DNA of 64,000 bases from Paracoccaceae bacterium Fryx2. GTDB taxonomy: Bacteria; Pseudomonadota; Alphaproteobacteria; Rhodobacterales; Rhodobacteraceae. Location: positions 1,364,001 through 1,428,000 of the forward strand of contig JAVSGI010000005.1 in assembly GCA_032334235.1 (NCBI GenBank), written 5' to 3'. Positions 33,584 through 42,570 of this stretch are shown in pieces. Positions within the stretch are counted from its first letter, which is position 1; each line of letters starts with the position of its first letter. Both the position numbers and the translations under genes were made by a program. The notes under the pieces were generated by a model. It was not told the DNA's origin, ran no database searches, and saw only the letters and a list, made by a program, of their open reading frames with translations.

Positions 33584-34627
33584 TTGACCACACCCTTGAC
33601 GCTCGCCGATCTCGGCTGGGCTCTCGATTTCCTGCGCCAGCTTGATCTGGATGAAATCGGCACCACCACCCCCTGCCGCATCTCGGCTGTCCACCGCAAC
33701 CGGGTAGAGGCGATCGGGGCCGACGGTCCGCTTTCCCTGATCCCGCCGCCCGGGCTTTCCACCGGCGAGGTTGCCGTGGGCGACTGGGCGCTGGCCCGTG
33801 ACCAGCGCCTGCTGCGGCTGCTGGACCGGCGCACCTGCCTTGCCCGCCGCGCGGCGGGAACCGGCGCGGCGCGGCAGCTTATCGCGGCGAACGTCGATAC
33901 GCTGTTCGTCGTCACCTCGTGCAACGCCGATTTCAACCCGGCGCGGCTGGAACGCTATCTGGCGCTGGCGCTTGGGGCCGGGGTGGAACCGGTGATCCTG
34001 CTGACCAAGGCCGACCTCTGCGACGGCCCCGCTTCCTGGGCCGACCGTGCAAGGGCGGTCAACCGGCGGGTCGAGGCCCGCACGCTCGACGCGCTGTCGG
34101 GCGATGTCGGCACGGCGCTGGCCGAGTGGTGCAGGCCCGGCAGGACGGTGGCGCTGGCGGGGTCTTCCGGCGTGGGCAAGACCACGCTCGCCAATGCGCT
34201 GGCTGGGGCGGCGCGTTCCACCGCGCCGATCCGCGAGGATGACGCCAAGGGGCGGCACACCACGACCGGGCGCGACCTCTTGCCGATGGCGGTCGGCGGC
34301 TGGCTGATCGACACGCCGGGAATGCGCGAATTGCGCCTGACCGACGCCGAAGACGGCATCGCCGCGCTGTTCGACGATCTCGACGCTTTGGCCCGCACCT
34401 GCCGTTTTCACGACTGCTCGCACCAGACGGAGCCGGGCTGCGCGATCCGTTCGGCGGTGGCGGACGGCCGGCTTGACCCCGACCGCATCGCCCGGTGGGA
34501 AAAGCTGCGGCGCGAAGACCGCCACAACTCCGAAACGCTGGCCAAGGCGCGCCACCGCGACCGCGCCTTCGGCCAGATGGTGCGCGGGGTGCTGCGCGAC
34601 AAGGCAAGGCTGCGGGGCGACCGGTAG
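33584..34627 (+). CDS. rsgA: RsgA, ribosome small-subunit-dependent GTPase
   Basis: 347 residues from a TTG at 33584, chosen because GAGGG lies just upstream and the following residues fit the family N-terminus. It shows the circularly permuted GTPase order: G4 LLTKADL, then G1 GSSGVGKTT, G2 TTTGRD and G3 DTPGMRE. The C-terminal zinc knuckle is CRFHDCSHQTEPGC. It checks and releases factors during 30S subunit maturation. The weak TTG start may keep expression low. Confidence 0.9.
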   Translation: MTTPLTLADLGWALDFLRQLDLDEIGTTTPCRISAVHRNRVEAIGADGPLSLIPPPGLSTGEVAVGDWALARDQRLLRLLDRRTCLARRAAGTGAARQLIAANVDTLFVVTSCNADFNPARLERYLALALGAGVEPVILLTKADLCDGPASWADRARAVNRRVEARTLDALSGDVGTALAEWCRPGRTVALAGSSGVGKTTLANALAGAARSTAPIREDDAKGRHTTTGRDLLPMAVGGWLIDTPGMRELRLTDAEDGIAALFDDLDALARTCRFHDCSHQTEPGCAIRSAVADGRLDPDRIARWEKLRREDRHNSETLAKARHRDRAFGQMVRGVLRDKARLRGDR

Positions 34628-34774
34628 GGGCGCCGGTCGCCCCGTCAGCCCGCGCAGGCAGGGGGCCTTCCTGCCTGCGCGACCGGCGCCCGCCGGACCG
34701 GTGCGGCCCCGGTCAGCGCCGGGGCCGTCGTTCCAAATCCGGGCGCCTCGCATCCGGACGCGCTTCCGGGCGCC

Positions 34775-35365
34775 TCAAACCCGGGCGCCTCTCATCCGCG
34801 AACCCCACAGGCGGCGGGCGGGGGCGGCCGCCACGGCGGGTGCCGACCTCGCCACAAGGTCATCGCGAAGGGCTTTCCCGCGGGCCCAGGGACCGAACCC
34901 CGAGGCCGCATCGACATGGCCCGCAAGCCCCAGGTCAACAAGCTCGCTGCCCCAGACATGCGACAGATGGCGGGCGCGGGAAAAGCTCATCCACGGGTCA
35001 TTGCGGCTGGCGACGACGGTTGTCGGGATGGTCAGGCGCGCCTCGGGCAGGGCACCGAAATGCCCGATACGGTCGTCGCCCTGCGTTTCCACCGGCGCCA
35101 CCAGCAGGGCCGCGCGCACGTTCAGATGCGGCCATGTCGCCATCAGCTGCGCAATCAGCACCGCACCCAGCGCATGTCCGACCAGAATGCAGTCGGGGTT
35201 GGCCAGGATCGCCGTGGCCAGTTCGATTTCCCAGACCGCCGGGGTCGGCCGCCAAGGCTCGGACAGTTCCACCATCACGGCATTCCGGTCGGTCGCCGCC
35301 CACCATTGCTGCCAATGCGGTGCCTCGGCGCCATCAAGGCCTGGAACTATCAGCGTTCTGGTCAT
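34775..35365 (-). CDS. RBBP9/YdeN-type alpha/beta hydrolase with the nucleophile serine replaced by alanine
   Basis: 196 residues. The family pattern is clear: IVPGLDGAEAPHWQQWW at the start, ASRNDPWMSFSRA with the acid, and AGHVDAASGFGPW with the histidine. The nucleophile elbow reads GHALGA, where the family has GHSLGx. The codon is GCG, two bases from the TCG serine codon but one from several others. The protein may thus be a non-catalytic relative or a decaying gene; no frameshift is seen. Confidence 0.8.
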   Translation of the reverse strand: MTRTLIVPGLDGAEAPHWQQWWAATDRNAVMVELSEPWRPTPAVWEIELATAILANPDCILVGHALGAVLIAQLMATWPHLNVRAALLVAPVETQGDDRIGHFGALPEARLTIPTTVVASRNDPWMSFSRARHLSHVWGSELVDLGLAGHVDAASGFGPWARGKALRDDLVARSAPAVAAAPARRLWGSRMRGARV

Positions 35366-35557
35366 GGTCTGCTCTTGGTCGGTCGATTCGCTTCGCCATT
35401 AAAGTCTATCAAGTTGGTCGCGATTAAAGTTTCCAAAGATCGCCCCTGAAAGAGAACATCCTTCCGGGCGCCACCGGGTCAGCGGTTCAGCGTGTCCACC
35501 GGGTAGGCGGTGGTGAACATCATCCGCTCCATCGCATCCAGGCACCACCCCACCCGC
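35366..35557. promoter_or_regulatory. Divergent intergenic region
   Basis: Carries a directly repeated ATTAAAGTnT (near 35399 and 35424, about 25 bp apart) in an AT-richer patch between the two divergent genes; this could be a promoter/operator. Nothing else is recognised. Confidence 0.3.
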
Positions 35558-35944
35558 ATGACCCGCCCGACAGCCATATCCCGCCGCCTTGCCGAAGCTC
35601 TTGGCGATGTGACGTTCCGCCTGACGACGGCCCGCCTGAGCCGCTCTGTCGCGGGGCGGGCCGAGATTGCGCTGCTTTCCGAACGCTGGCGCGCCGCAGG
35701 CGGGTCGCTGCGCATCGCGGGCCCCGCATGGTTCGCCGTCTGGGGTCGCGACGTGCAGCGGATGCGCCGGGCCCGTGCCATCGTCCTGCCCGCGCCATGG
35801 ATCGGCTTGACCGATACCGAAACGCTCGCCATTCTCGCGGATCAGCTGCGTCGGCTGGACCCGGGCACACCGGAAACGCCCTGGCTGTCCAATGCCCTGG
35901 TCAGCGCCAGGGCACGGCTCCGGGCGGCGCTGAGCGGCGCCTGA
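35558..35944 (+). CDS. Hypothetical protein (128 aa)
   Basis: From the ATG at 35558 (MTRPTAISRRLAEALGDVTF). Basic N-terminal helix, a central part with GSLRIAGPAWFAVWGRDVQRM, and a C-terminal helix ending RLRAALSGA. No signal peptide or membrane segment. Not recognised. It ends just before one copy of the dispersed intergenic repeat. Confidence 0.5.
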   Translation: MTRPTAISRRLAEALGDVTFRLTTARLSRSVAGRAEIALLSERWRAAGGSLRIAGPAWFAVWGRDVQRMRRARAIVLPAPWIGLTDTETLAILADQLRRLDPGTPETPWLSNALVSARARLRAALSGA

Positions 35945-35953
35945 GCGCGGCCG

Positions 35954-35980
35954 CCTTTCTTCTTTTCCCGAATATCCCCC
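35954..35980 (+). repeat. Dispersed intergenic repeat, copy 1
   Basis: CTTTCTTCTTTTCCCGAATATCCC-type element found in related form at 40984-41007, 50189-50215 and 63298-63323. All copies lie just after genes. Confidence 0.5.
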
Positions 35981-36022
35981 GCGGAGCGTCCAGCGACGGC
36001 CACAGGCGCCGCCCCCGGCAGG

Positions 36023-37426
36023 TCAGGCGCCGGCCAGCCCCTGCACCAGTGCCGTGAAATCGTCGCCACGTTTCTCGAAGTCGGGATACTGGTCGAAACT
36101 GGCGGCGGCGGGGGCGAGCAGCACCACCTCGCCCGGTTCGGCCTCGGCGGCGGCGCGGGCCACGGCGCGGGCCATGGTCTCGCAGATCTCGTGCGGGGTG
36201 GCGCCGATCTGCAGCGCGAAGTCGCGGGCGGAATGGCCGATCAGATAGGCCTTCACCACCGAGCCGAGATGCGGCGCCAGCGCCGCGATGCCGCCGTCCT
36301 TGCCCAGGCCTCCGGCGATCCAGCGGATGCGGGGGAAGGCTTGCAGCGCCTTGGCGGCGCTGTCGACGTTGGTCGCCTTGCTGTCGTTGACGTAGCGCAC
36401 CCCGTTGTGCAGGCCGACGGTCTGGCTGCGGTGGGGCAGGCCCGCAAAGCTGTGCAGGGCGGTCTCGATCAGCTTCGGCCCGATGCCAAGCGAGCGACAG
36501 GCGGCGAAGGCGGCGCAGGCGTTCTGGTGGTTGTGCGCGCCCGGCAGGCCCGGCATGGCGCGCAGATCGACCGAGGCCACCTGCTTGCCGCGCCGCCATT
36601 CGGCCAGAAACCCCTTGCGGGCGAAGACCGACCAGCCAAAACCTTCGAGCTTGCTGCCCGACGACACCCGGATCACCCGGTCATCCTCTGCCCCTTCGGC
36701 AAGCTGGCCCGCCAGATACCGCCCCTCGGCCTCGTCGACGCCGATCACCGCGCGGTCGGGGCCGCCTTCGGCGAACAGGCGGCGCTTGGCGGCGAAATAG
36801 CCGCCCATGCCGCCGTGCCGGTCCAGATGGTCGGGCGAGAGGTTGGTGAAGACCGCGACATCGGGGGTCAGGGCGCGGGCGAGGTCGGTCTGGTAGCTGG
36901 AAAGTTCCAGCACGATCACCTCGCCATCCTGCGCCGGATCGAGGTCGAGCACGCCGCGGCCGATGTTGCCCGCCATCTGGGTCGGGCGGCCCGCGACCTC
37001 AAGGATGTGGTGGATCAGGGCGGTGGTGGTGGACTTGCCGTTCGATCCGGTGATGCAGACCACGCGGGGGGTCTGGTCGAAGGCTTCCCAGTCATCGGTC
37101 GCGAACGAGCGGAAGAACAGCCCGATGTCGTTGTCGACCGGAATCCCGAGTTCGTAGGCGCGGGCGATCACCTTGTTCGGCGCGGGGTAGAGGTGGGGGA
37201 TGCCGGGGCTGACGATCAGGGCGGCGACGCCGTCGAAAGCCTGCGCGCGGGTCAGGTCGGTGCAGGTGAAGCCCTCGGCTTCGGCGCGGGCGCGGGATTC
37301 GGGGCTGTCGTCCCACAGCAGCGGTTCGGCCCCGCCGGCCGCGAGGGCGCGGGCGGTGGCGAGGCCGGACCGGCCGAGGCCGAGGACGGCAACTTTTCGG
37401 CCTGCATGGCCCTGGACTGGAATCAT
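36023..37426 (-). CDS. murD: MurD, UDP-N-acetylmuramoyl-L-alanine--D-glutamate ligase
   Basis: 467 residues from the ATG at 37426 ([20 protein letters not shown]). N-terminal Rossmann part, the ATP loop in [15 protein letters not shown], the central domain with [12 protein letters not shown] and a C-terminal ligase domain with [13 protein letters not shown]. It adds D-glutamate to the peptidoglycan precursor in the cytoplasm. It is separated from the SDR gene by 262 bp with its own promoter-like sequence. The genes usually found after it (ftsW, murG, murC) do not follow. Confidence 0.95.
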   Translation of the reverse strand: MIPVQGHAGRKVAVLGLGRSGLATARALAAGGAEPLLWDDSPESRARAEAEGFTCTDLTRAQAFDGVAALIVSPGIPHLYPAPNKVIARAYELGIPVDNDIGLFFRSFATDDWEAFDQTPRVVCITGSNGKSTTTALIHHILEVAGRPTQMAGNIGRGVLDLDPAQDGEVIVLELSSYQTDLARALTPDVAVFTNLSPDHLDRHGGMGGYFAAKRRLFAEGGPDRAVIGVDEAEGRYLAGQLAEGAEDDRVIRVSSGSKLEGFGWSVFARKGFLAEWRRGKQVASVDLRAMPGLPGAHNHQNACAAFAACRSLGIGPKLIETALHSFAGLPHRSQTVGLHNGVRYVNDSKATNVDSAAKALQAFPRIRWIAGGLGKDGGIAALAPHLGSVVKAYLIGHSARDFALQIGATPHEICETMARAVARAAAEAEPGEVVLLAPAAASFDQYPDFEKRGDDFTALVQGLAGA

Positions 37427-37503
37427 TCGCCGCTCTCCCGGTTGTCGGCGCGCAGAATGGGGGGTGCGGCGGGCGGGTGCAAGGGTGCGTGACGGGGGCG
37501 GGA

Positions 37504-37517
37504 TTTCACGCGTGAAA
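37504..37517. other. Perfect 14-bp palindrome upstream of murD
   Basis: TTTCACGCGTGAAA in the leader of murD. It resembles the parS core (TTTCACGTGAAA) but with two extra central bases. Possible transcription-factor site. Confidence 0.4.
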
Positions 37518-37533
37518 ATGTGCCCAACCAACT

Positions 37534-37563
37534 GTTATCAAACGATTTTGTGAATCATGTTAA
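37534..37563 (-). promoter_or_regulatory. Putative murD promoter
   Basis: On the minus strand TTAACA (37563-37558) and GATAAC (37539-37534), 18 bp apart, in the only AT-rich patch of the 262-bp gap before murD. It would allow murD expression apart from the main operon. Confidence 0.4.
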
Positions 37564-37688
37564 CATTCTGGAAGGGATATTGCGTCCCGAAGGGCCTGCG
37601 GGCGCGGGGCGGGGCGCAAAGAACGCCCGGCGCCGCCGCCCGGCCCGGCCTTGCCGCCGGAGGGCCGCCGGGGCGGAGGCCGCCCGCC

Positions 37689-38369
37689 TTACCAGCCGAT
37701 CGGCGCGCGGTCGCGGAATAAGCCGCCGGTCGGGCCGTTGTCGGGCAGGGTTGCCAGCCAGATCGGGGTGTCGGCGCCTTCCTCGGGGGTTCGGGTCGCG
37801 CCGGGGCCGCCCATCCGGGTTGCAACCCGGCCGGGGCAGCAGGCGTTGACCTTGACGCCGGGCGGCAGGTCGCGCGGCAGGGCATGGGTCAGCGCGTTCA
37901 GCGCCGCCTTGGCGATGCCGTAGGCGCCGGGGCCGCCCAGCCCCTCGGCAAAGCTGCCCCAGCCCGAGGAGACGTTGACGATCCGGCCCCAGCCGGTGCG
38001 GCGCCAGTGCGGCACGCAGAGCCGGATCAGGTCGAGGGGTGCCGCCACCATCACCTCCATCGCCTCGGCAAAGTCGCTTTTCGGGGCCAGCAGCGAGACG
38101 TCGGACAGAACCCCGGCGTTGTTCACCAGAATGTCGAACCCGCCCGCCTGCACCACGGCGTCGAAATAGCTGTCGGGATCGGCAAGGTCGATCCGGGCGA
38201 ATGCCACGCCAAGCGCGGCAGCGGCGGCGCGGCCCTGATCCTCGTTGCGCGCGCCGAGCGTGACCTTGACGCCGCGCGCCGCCAGCCCCGACGCAATCGC
38301 ACGGCCCAGCCCACGGTTGGCCCCGGTGACCAGCGCGGTGCGCGGCACCAGAGGCACGGCCTGCGCCAT
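37689..38369 (-). CDS. Short-chain dehydrogenase/reductase inside the cell-wall cluster
   Basis: 226 residues; nucleotide-binding TGANRGLG near residue 15, NNAG near 83, and catalytic Ser (VNVSSGWG) and Tyr-Lys (YGIAK) near 150. Classical SDR length. The substrate is unknown. The start overlaps the mraY stop as TGATG, so it is translated with the mur genes. This is an unusual passenger in a division/cell-wall cluster. Confidence 0.85.
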   Translation of the reverse strand: MAQAVPLVPRTALVTGANRGLGRAIASGLAARGVKVTLGARNEDQGRAAAAALGVAFARIDLADPDSYFDAVVQAGGFDILVNNAGVLSDVSLLAPKSDFAEAMEVMVAAPLDLIRLCVPHWRRTGWGRIVNVSSGWGSFAEGLGGPGAYGIAKAALNALTHALPRDLPPGVKVNACCPGRVATRMGGPGATRTPEEGADTPIWLATLPDNGPTGGLFRDRAPIGW

Positions 38370-39451
38370 CAGCGCAGCTTCAGCGTGGCAAGGCCGATCA
38401 GGGCGAGGATCAGGCTGATGATCCAGAAACGGATCACGATCTGCGGTTCGGCCCAGCCCTTCTTCTCGAAATGGTGGTGGATCGGGGCCATCAGGAAGAC
38501 CCGCTTGCCGGTGCGCTTGTAGTAGAGCACCTGGATTATCACCGACAAAGCCTCGACCACGAACAGCCCGCCGACGATGGCCAGCACGATTTCATGCTTG
38601 GTGCAGACCGCGATGGCCCCCAGCGCGCCGCCGAGTGCCAGCGACCCGGTGTCGCCCATGAAGACCGCCGCCGGGGGGGCGTTGTACCACAGGAACCCCA
38701 GCCCGCCGCCGATCAGCGCGGCCGCAAAGATCAGCAATTCCCCCGTTCCCGGCACGAAATGCACCCCGAGGTATTCGGCGAAGTTGAAGTTGCCGACGAG
38801 ATAGGAGATTGCCCCCAGCGTGCCCGCTGCGATCATCACCGGCATGACGGCGAGGCCGTCGAGCCCGTCGGTCAGGTTGACGGCATTGGCCGCGCCGACG
38901 ATCACGATCATCCCGAAGGGCACGAAGAACCAGCCGAGGTTGATCAGCGAGTTCTTGAACACCGGCAAGGCAAGCTGGTTGGTCAGCGCGTCGGGGTGGA
39001 AGCGGGCGGCGGCGAAGGCGGCAAGCCCCGCGATCACCAGCCCCAGCAGGAAGCGCACGCGGCTGGAGACGCCCTTGGTGTTCTGCTTGGTGACCTTGGC
39101 GTAATCGTCCGCAAAGCCGATCATCCCGAAGGCGAAGGTGACGAGCAGCACGATCCAGACATGCGGATTGTCGAGCCGCGCCCAGAGCAGGGTCGAAAAC
39201 AGCAGCGCCGACAGGATCAGCAGGCCCCCCATCGTGGGCGTGCCCGCCTTGGCGAAATGGCTTTGCGGGCCATCGTCGCGGATCGGCTGGCCCTTGCCCT
39301 GCCTGCGGCGCAACAGGTCGATCAGCGGCCGCCCGAAGATGAAGCCGAAGATCAGCGCGGTGAAGAAGGCCGCCCCGGCGCGGAAGGTGATGTAGCGGAA
39401 CAGGTTGAAAAGGTCGCCGCCATCGGAAAACTGGGTCAGCCAGTACAGCAT
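38369..39451 (-). CDS. mraY: MraY, phospho-N-acetylmuramoyl-pentapeptide transferase
   Basis: 360 residues with about ten membrane helices. Family motifs include [14 protein letters not shown]-like segment ([14 protein letters not shown]), [10 protein letters not shown] with the catalytic aspartates, and the histidine motif APIHHHFE. It makes lipid I on the inner membrane. It abuts murF. Confidence 0.95.
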   Translation of the reverse strand: MLYWLTQFSDGGDLFNLFRYITFRAGAAFFTALIFGFIFGRPLIDLLRRRQGKGQPIRDDGPQSHFAKAGTPTMGGLLILSALLFSTLLWARLDNPHVWIVLLVTFAFGMIGFADDYAKVTKQNTKGVSSRVRFLLGLVIAGLAAFAAARFHPDALTNQLALPVFKNSLINLGWFFVPFGMIVIVGAANAVNLTDGLDGLAVMPVMIAAGTLGAISYLVGNFNFAEYLGVHFVPGTGELLIFAAALIGGGLGFLWYNAPPAAVFMGDTGSLALGGALGAIAVCTKHEIVLAIVGGLFVVEALSVIIQVLYYKRTGKRVFLMAPIHHHFEKKGWAEPQIVIRFWIISLILALIGLATLKLR

Positions 39452-40927
39452 CTACTCGTGTCCTCGGGTCTGTGACCCCTTGGTGCGGGGTGCCTTGTCT
39501 TTTGGAGTGCCCGCCTGACCCAATTTGCGCAGGGCGTCAACCACCAGGCTGACCTTGATGCCCTTAGATCCCTTGACCAGCACGATGTCCCCGGCGTCGA
39601 CCAGGGTGGGGGCGCGGGCCACCAGTTCGGCCGCGGTTTCGACCCATTCGCCGCGCTGGCGTCTGGGCAGGGCGTCGTGCAGGGCGCGCATCCGGGGGCC
39701 GACGCAATGGACGGTGGTGATCTGCGACAGCGCGGGGTGGCCTGCGACGGCCCGGTGCAGCGCCGTCTCGTCGGGGCCGAGTTCGAGCATGTCGCCCAGG
39801 ATGGCGATGCGGCGGCCACTGGCGATGCGGCCGACATCATTGGTCGGGTTGAACAGCGCCAGCACGTCGAGGCTGGCCGCCAGCGAGGCGGGGTTGGCGT
39901 TGAAGGCGTCGTCGATCAGGTCGAAGCCGATGTCATCCAGCGGGTCGAGCAGGATGCGCTCGCGCGTGCCGCGCCCTGCCGGGGGGTGCCAGCGGCCAAG
40001 GTCGCCCGCCGCGATGCCGGGGTCGAGGTGCAGCGTCTCGGCCACCGCCATCACCGCAAGCGCGTTCATCGCGAAGTGGCGGCCGGGGCTGGAGACCTTG
40101 AAGAGCCGCGGTTTGCCCGCGATGGTGGTGCGCAGGATCGAGGCGCCTTCGGTCAGCGTCAGGTCGTCAAGATGGATGTCGGCGGCGGGGGCGGTGCCGA
40201 ACAGGTGGGTCTTGAGCCCGAGGGCGGCGGCCTTGGCAGTCAGGATCGGGGTCACGGCGAGGTCGGCGGGCAGGATGGCGGTGCCGCCGGGCTCTACCCC
40301 GTCGAGGATCGCGGCCTTTTCGTGGGCGATGCCGTCGAGGTCGGCAAAGGCTTCAAGGTGTGCCGGGGCGACGGTGGTGATCAGGGCGACGTGCAGGCGG
40401 GCCATGCGGGCCAGCGGGGCAATCTCGCCGGGGTGGTTCATGCCGATCTCGATCACCGCGAAACCGGCGTCGGGCGGCAGGCGGGCGAGGGTCAGGGGCA
40501 CGCCCCAGTGGTTGTTGTAGCTCGCCTCGGCCGCGTGGACGCTGCCCTGCCCGGCCAGCATGACGCGCAGCATTTCCTTGGTCGAGGTCTTGCCGACCGA
40601 CCCGGTGACGCCGATCACCTTTGCGCCCGAGCGGGCACGCGCGGCACGGCCGAGGTCTTCGAGGGCGCGGAGCACGTCGGGGACGACAAGCAGGGGCGCG
40701 TCGGCGGGCAGGCCGTCGGGAATGCGCGAGACGAGGGCGGCGGCGGCGCCCTTGGCCAGCGCCTGGGCCACGAAATCGTGGCCGTCGCGCTGGTCTGTCA
40801 GGGCGATGAACAGGTCGCCCGGGGCAAGGGTGCGGGTGTCGATCGAGACGCCGGTGGCCTGCCATGCGGTGGTGGCGCGGCCCTTGGTGGCGGCGGCGGC
40901 GTCCTGGGCGGTCCAGAGGGGGGTCAT
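39452..40927 (-). CDS. murF: MurF, UDP-MurNAc-tripeptide--D-alanyl-D-alanine ligase
   Basis: 491 residues. ATP loop VTGSVGKTSTKEM near residue 107, the central motif EIGMNHPGEI, and C-terminal DAFNANPAS. It adds D-Ala-D-Ala to the precursor. The C-terminal ~20 residues are a basic tail (KDKAPRTKGSQTRGHE) beyond the usual end. A 138-bp gap with a dispersed repeat separates it from murE. Confidence 0.94.
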   Translation of the reverse strand: MTPLWTAQDAAAATKGRATTAWQATGVSIDTRTLAPGDLFIALTDQRDGHDFVAQALAKGAAAALVSRIPDGLPADAPLLVVPDVLRALEDLGRAARARSGAKVIGVTGSVGKTSTKEMLRVMLAGQGSVHAAEASYNNHWGVPLTLARLPPDAGFAVIEIGMNHPGEIAPLARMARLHVALITTVAPAHLEAFADLDGIAHEKAAILDGVEPGGTAILPADLAVTPILTAKAAALGLKTHLFGTAPAADIHLDDLTLTEGASILRTTIAGKPRLFKVSSPGRHFAMNALAVMAVAETLHLDPGIAAGDLGRWHPPAGRGTRERILLDPLDDIGFDLIDDAFNANPASLAASLDVLALFNPTNDVGRIASGRRIAILGDMLELGPDETALHRAVAGHPALSQITTVHCVGPRMRALHDALPRRQRGEWVETAAELVARAPTLVDAGDIVLVKGSKGIKVSLVVDALRKLGQAGTPKDKAPRTKGSQTRGHE

Positions 40928-40983
40928 CGCGGGAGGCTTTCGAAGGACGGACAGAAGCGGGGGGCCAGCCCCCGCGCCCCCCG

Positions 40984-41007
40984 GGATACTTGGACCAAGA
41001 TGAAAGG
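40984..41007 (-). repeat. Dispersed intergenic repeat, copy 2
   Basis: Minus strand reads CCTTTCATCTTGGTCCAAGT..., downstream of murE. Preceded on the plus strand by a GC-rich dyad (GGGGGCCAGCCCCC) that could form an RNA hairpin between murE and murF. Confidence 0.5.
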
Positions 41008-41065
41008 CGCAGGACGTGGGGGCCGGGAAGGCAGGGTGCGGGAGCGGTGCCGGGAGGAGGGCGGA

Positions 41066-42553
41066 TCATGGCAGGCCGTCGAGGGCTGCGACGGCGACCG
41101 AGGCCTGCTCGACATCGTCGAACGGATAGATGTCGCCCGCGATGACCTGGCCGGATTCGTGGCCCTTGCCTGCGATCAGCAGGGCGTCGCCGGGCAGCAG
41201 GGCATCGACGCCGCGCAGGATCGCCTCGGCGCGGTCTCCGACCTCGTTGGCCTCGGGGCAGGCTTCGAGGATGGCGGCGCGGATGGCGGCGGGGGATTCG
41301 GAACGGGGGTTGTCGTCGGTGACGTAGAGCACGTCGGCGTGGGCGGCGGCGGCGCGGCCCATCAGCGGGCGCTTGCCGCGGTCGCGGTCGCCGCCGGCGC
41401 CGAACACGATGATGATGCGGCCCATGACATGCGGGCGCAGCGCCTTGAGCGCGGTTTCGATGGCGTCGGGGGTGTGGGCGTAATCGACGAAGACCGAGGC
41501 GCCGTTGGCGCGGGTAGCGGCAAGCTGCATCCGGCCGCGCACGCCGGAAAGCTGCGGCAGGGTCGCCAGCACGTCGGCGGCGGCGGAACCGGAGGCGATG
41601 GCGAGGCCCGCGGCGAGGGCCACGTTCTCGGCCTGGAAGCCGCCGATCAGGCCAAGGCGGATCTGGTGCGGCTGGCCCTGCCAGCCAAGCCGCAGATCCT
41701 GCCCGGTGGCGTCGAACCGCTGGCCGAGGATGCGCAGGTCGCAGTCGGGGGCGTGGCCGACGCCCAGCACGGCCTGGCCGCGGGCCGAGGCGATGGCCGC
41801 GACCTCGGGCCCGCGCGGGTCGTCGAGGTTGATCACGGCGGTGCCGCCGGGCGGCAGCAGCCGGTCGAACAGACCGGCCTTGGCCGCGAAATAGGCTTCG
41901 AAGGTGCCGTGGTAATCGAGGTGGTCCTGGGTGAAGTTGGTGAAGCCTGCCGCCTTGAGGCGCACGCCGTCGAGGCGGCGCTGGTCGAGGCCGTGCGACG
42001 ACGCCTCCATCGCGGCATGGGTGACGCCGCCCTCGGCCGCCTGCGACAGCAGCCGGTGCAGGGTGATCGGTTCGGGCGTGGTGTGGGGGCTGGGGGCGGC
42101 CCAGGCGCCCTCGACTCCGGTGGTGCCGATGTTGATCGCGGCATGGCCCAAAGCCATCCAGATCTGGCGGGTGAAGGTGGCGACCGAGGTCTTGCCGTTG
42201 GTGCCGGTGACGGCGACCATGGTTTCGGGCTGCGCGCCGAACCACAGGGCCGCGGCCCATGCAAGGGCCTGGCGCGGATCCTGCGCCACGACCAGCGGCA
42301 CCTCGATGCCGGTCTGGGCCATGATGTCCTGCGCCAGCGCCGCCCCTGCGGCATCGGTCAGGATGGCGCGGGCCCCCTGTTGCAGCGCGGTGTCGAGAAA
42401 GCTTGCGCCGTGCAGCCTGGCCCCCGGCAGCGCGGCGAACAGATAGCCGGTCCGCACCGCGCGGCTGTCGACCGCAAGGCCGGTGATGCGTGCCTCGCGC
42501 CCGCCGCGCGCGGTCAGCCCCAGATCCGCCAGTGATTTCGTGTGATCCGCCAT
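41066..42553 (-). CDS. murE: MurE, UDP-MurNAc-L-Ala-D-Glu--meso-diaminopimelate ligase
   Basis: 495 residues. ATP loop VTGTNGKTSVATF near residue 110; the meso-DAP recognition motif DNPRSE near residue 405, which indicates diaminopimelate rather than lysine. It adds the third amino acid of the stem peptide. It follows ftsI by 17 bp. Confidence 0.95.
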   Translation of the reverse strand: MADHTKSLADLGLTARGGREARITGLAVDSRAVRTGYLFAALPGARLHGASFLDTALQQGARAILTDAAGAALAQDIMAQTGIEVPLVVAQDPRQALAWAAALWFGAQPETMVAVTGTNGKTSVATFTRQIWMALGHAAINIGTTGVEGAWAAPSPHTTPEPITLHRLLSQAAEGGVTHAAMEASSHGLDQRRLDGVRLKAAGFTNFTQDHLDYHGTFEAYFAAKAGLFDRLLPPGGTAVINLDDPRGPEVAAIASARGQAVLGVGHAPDCDLRILGQRFDATGQDLRLGWQGQPHQIRLGLIGGFQAENVALAAGLAIASGSAAADVLATLPQLSGVRGRMQLAATRANGASVFVDYAHTPDAIETALKALRPHVMGRIIIVFGAGGDRDRGKRPLMGRAAAAHADVLYVTDDNPRSESPAAIRAAILEACPEANEVGDRAEAILRGVDALLPGDALLIAGKGHESGQVIAGDIYPFDDVEQASVAVAALDGLP

Positions 42554-42570
42554 TGCAGCCCCCTGCCCCG

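Noticed and set aside
35479-35556. 26-codon minus-strand frame ending YPVDTLNR that reads like a protein C-terminus
   Set aside because: No upstream continuation or start with a ribosome site; it overlaps the leader of the gene at 35558. Too little to call a gene remnant.
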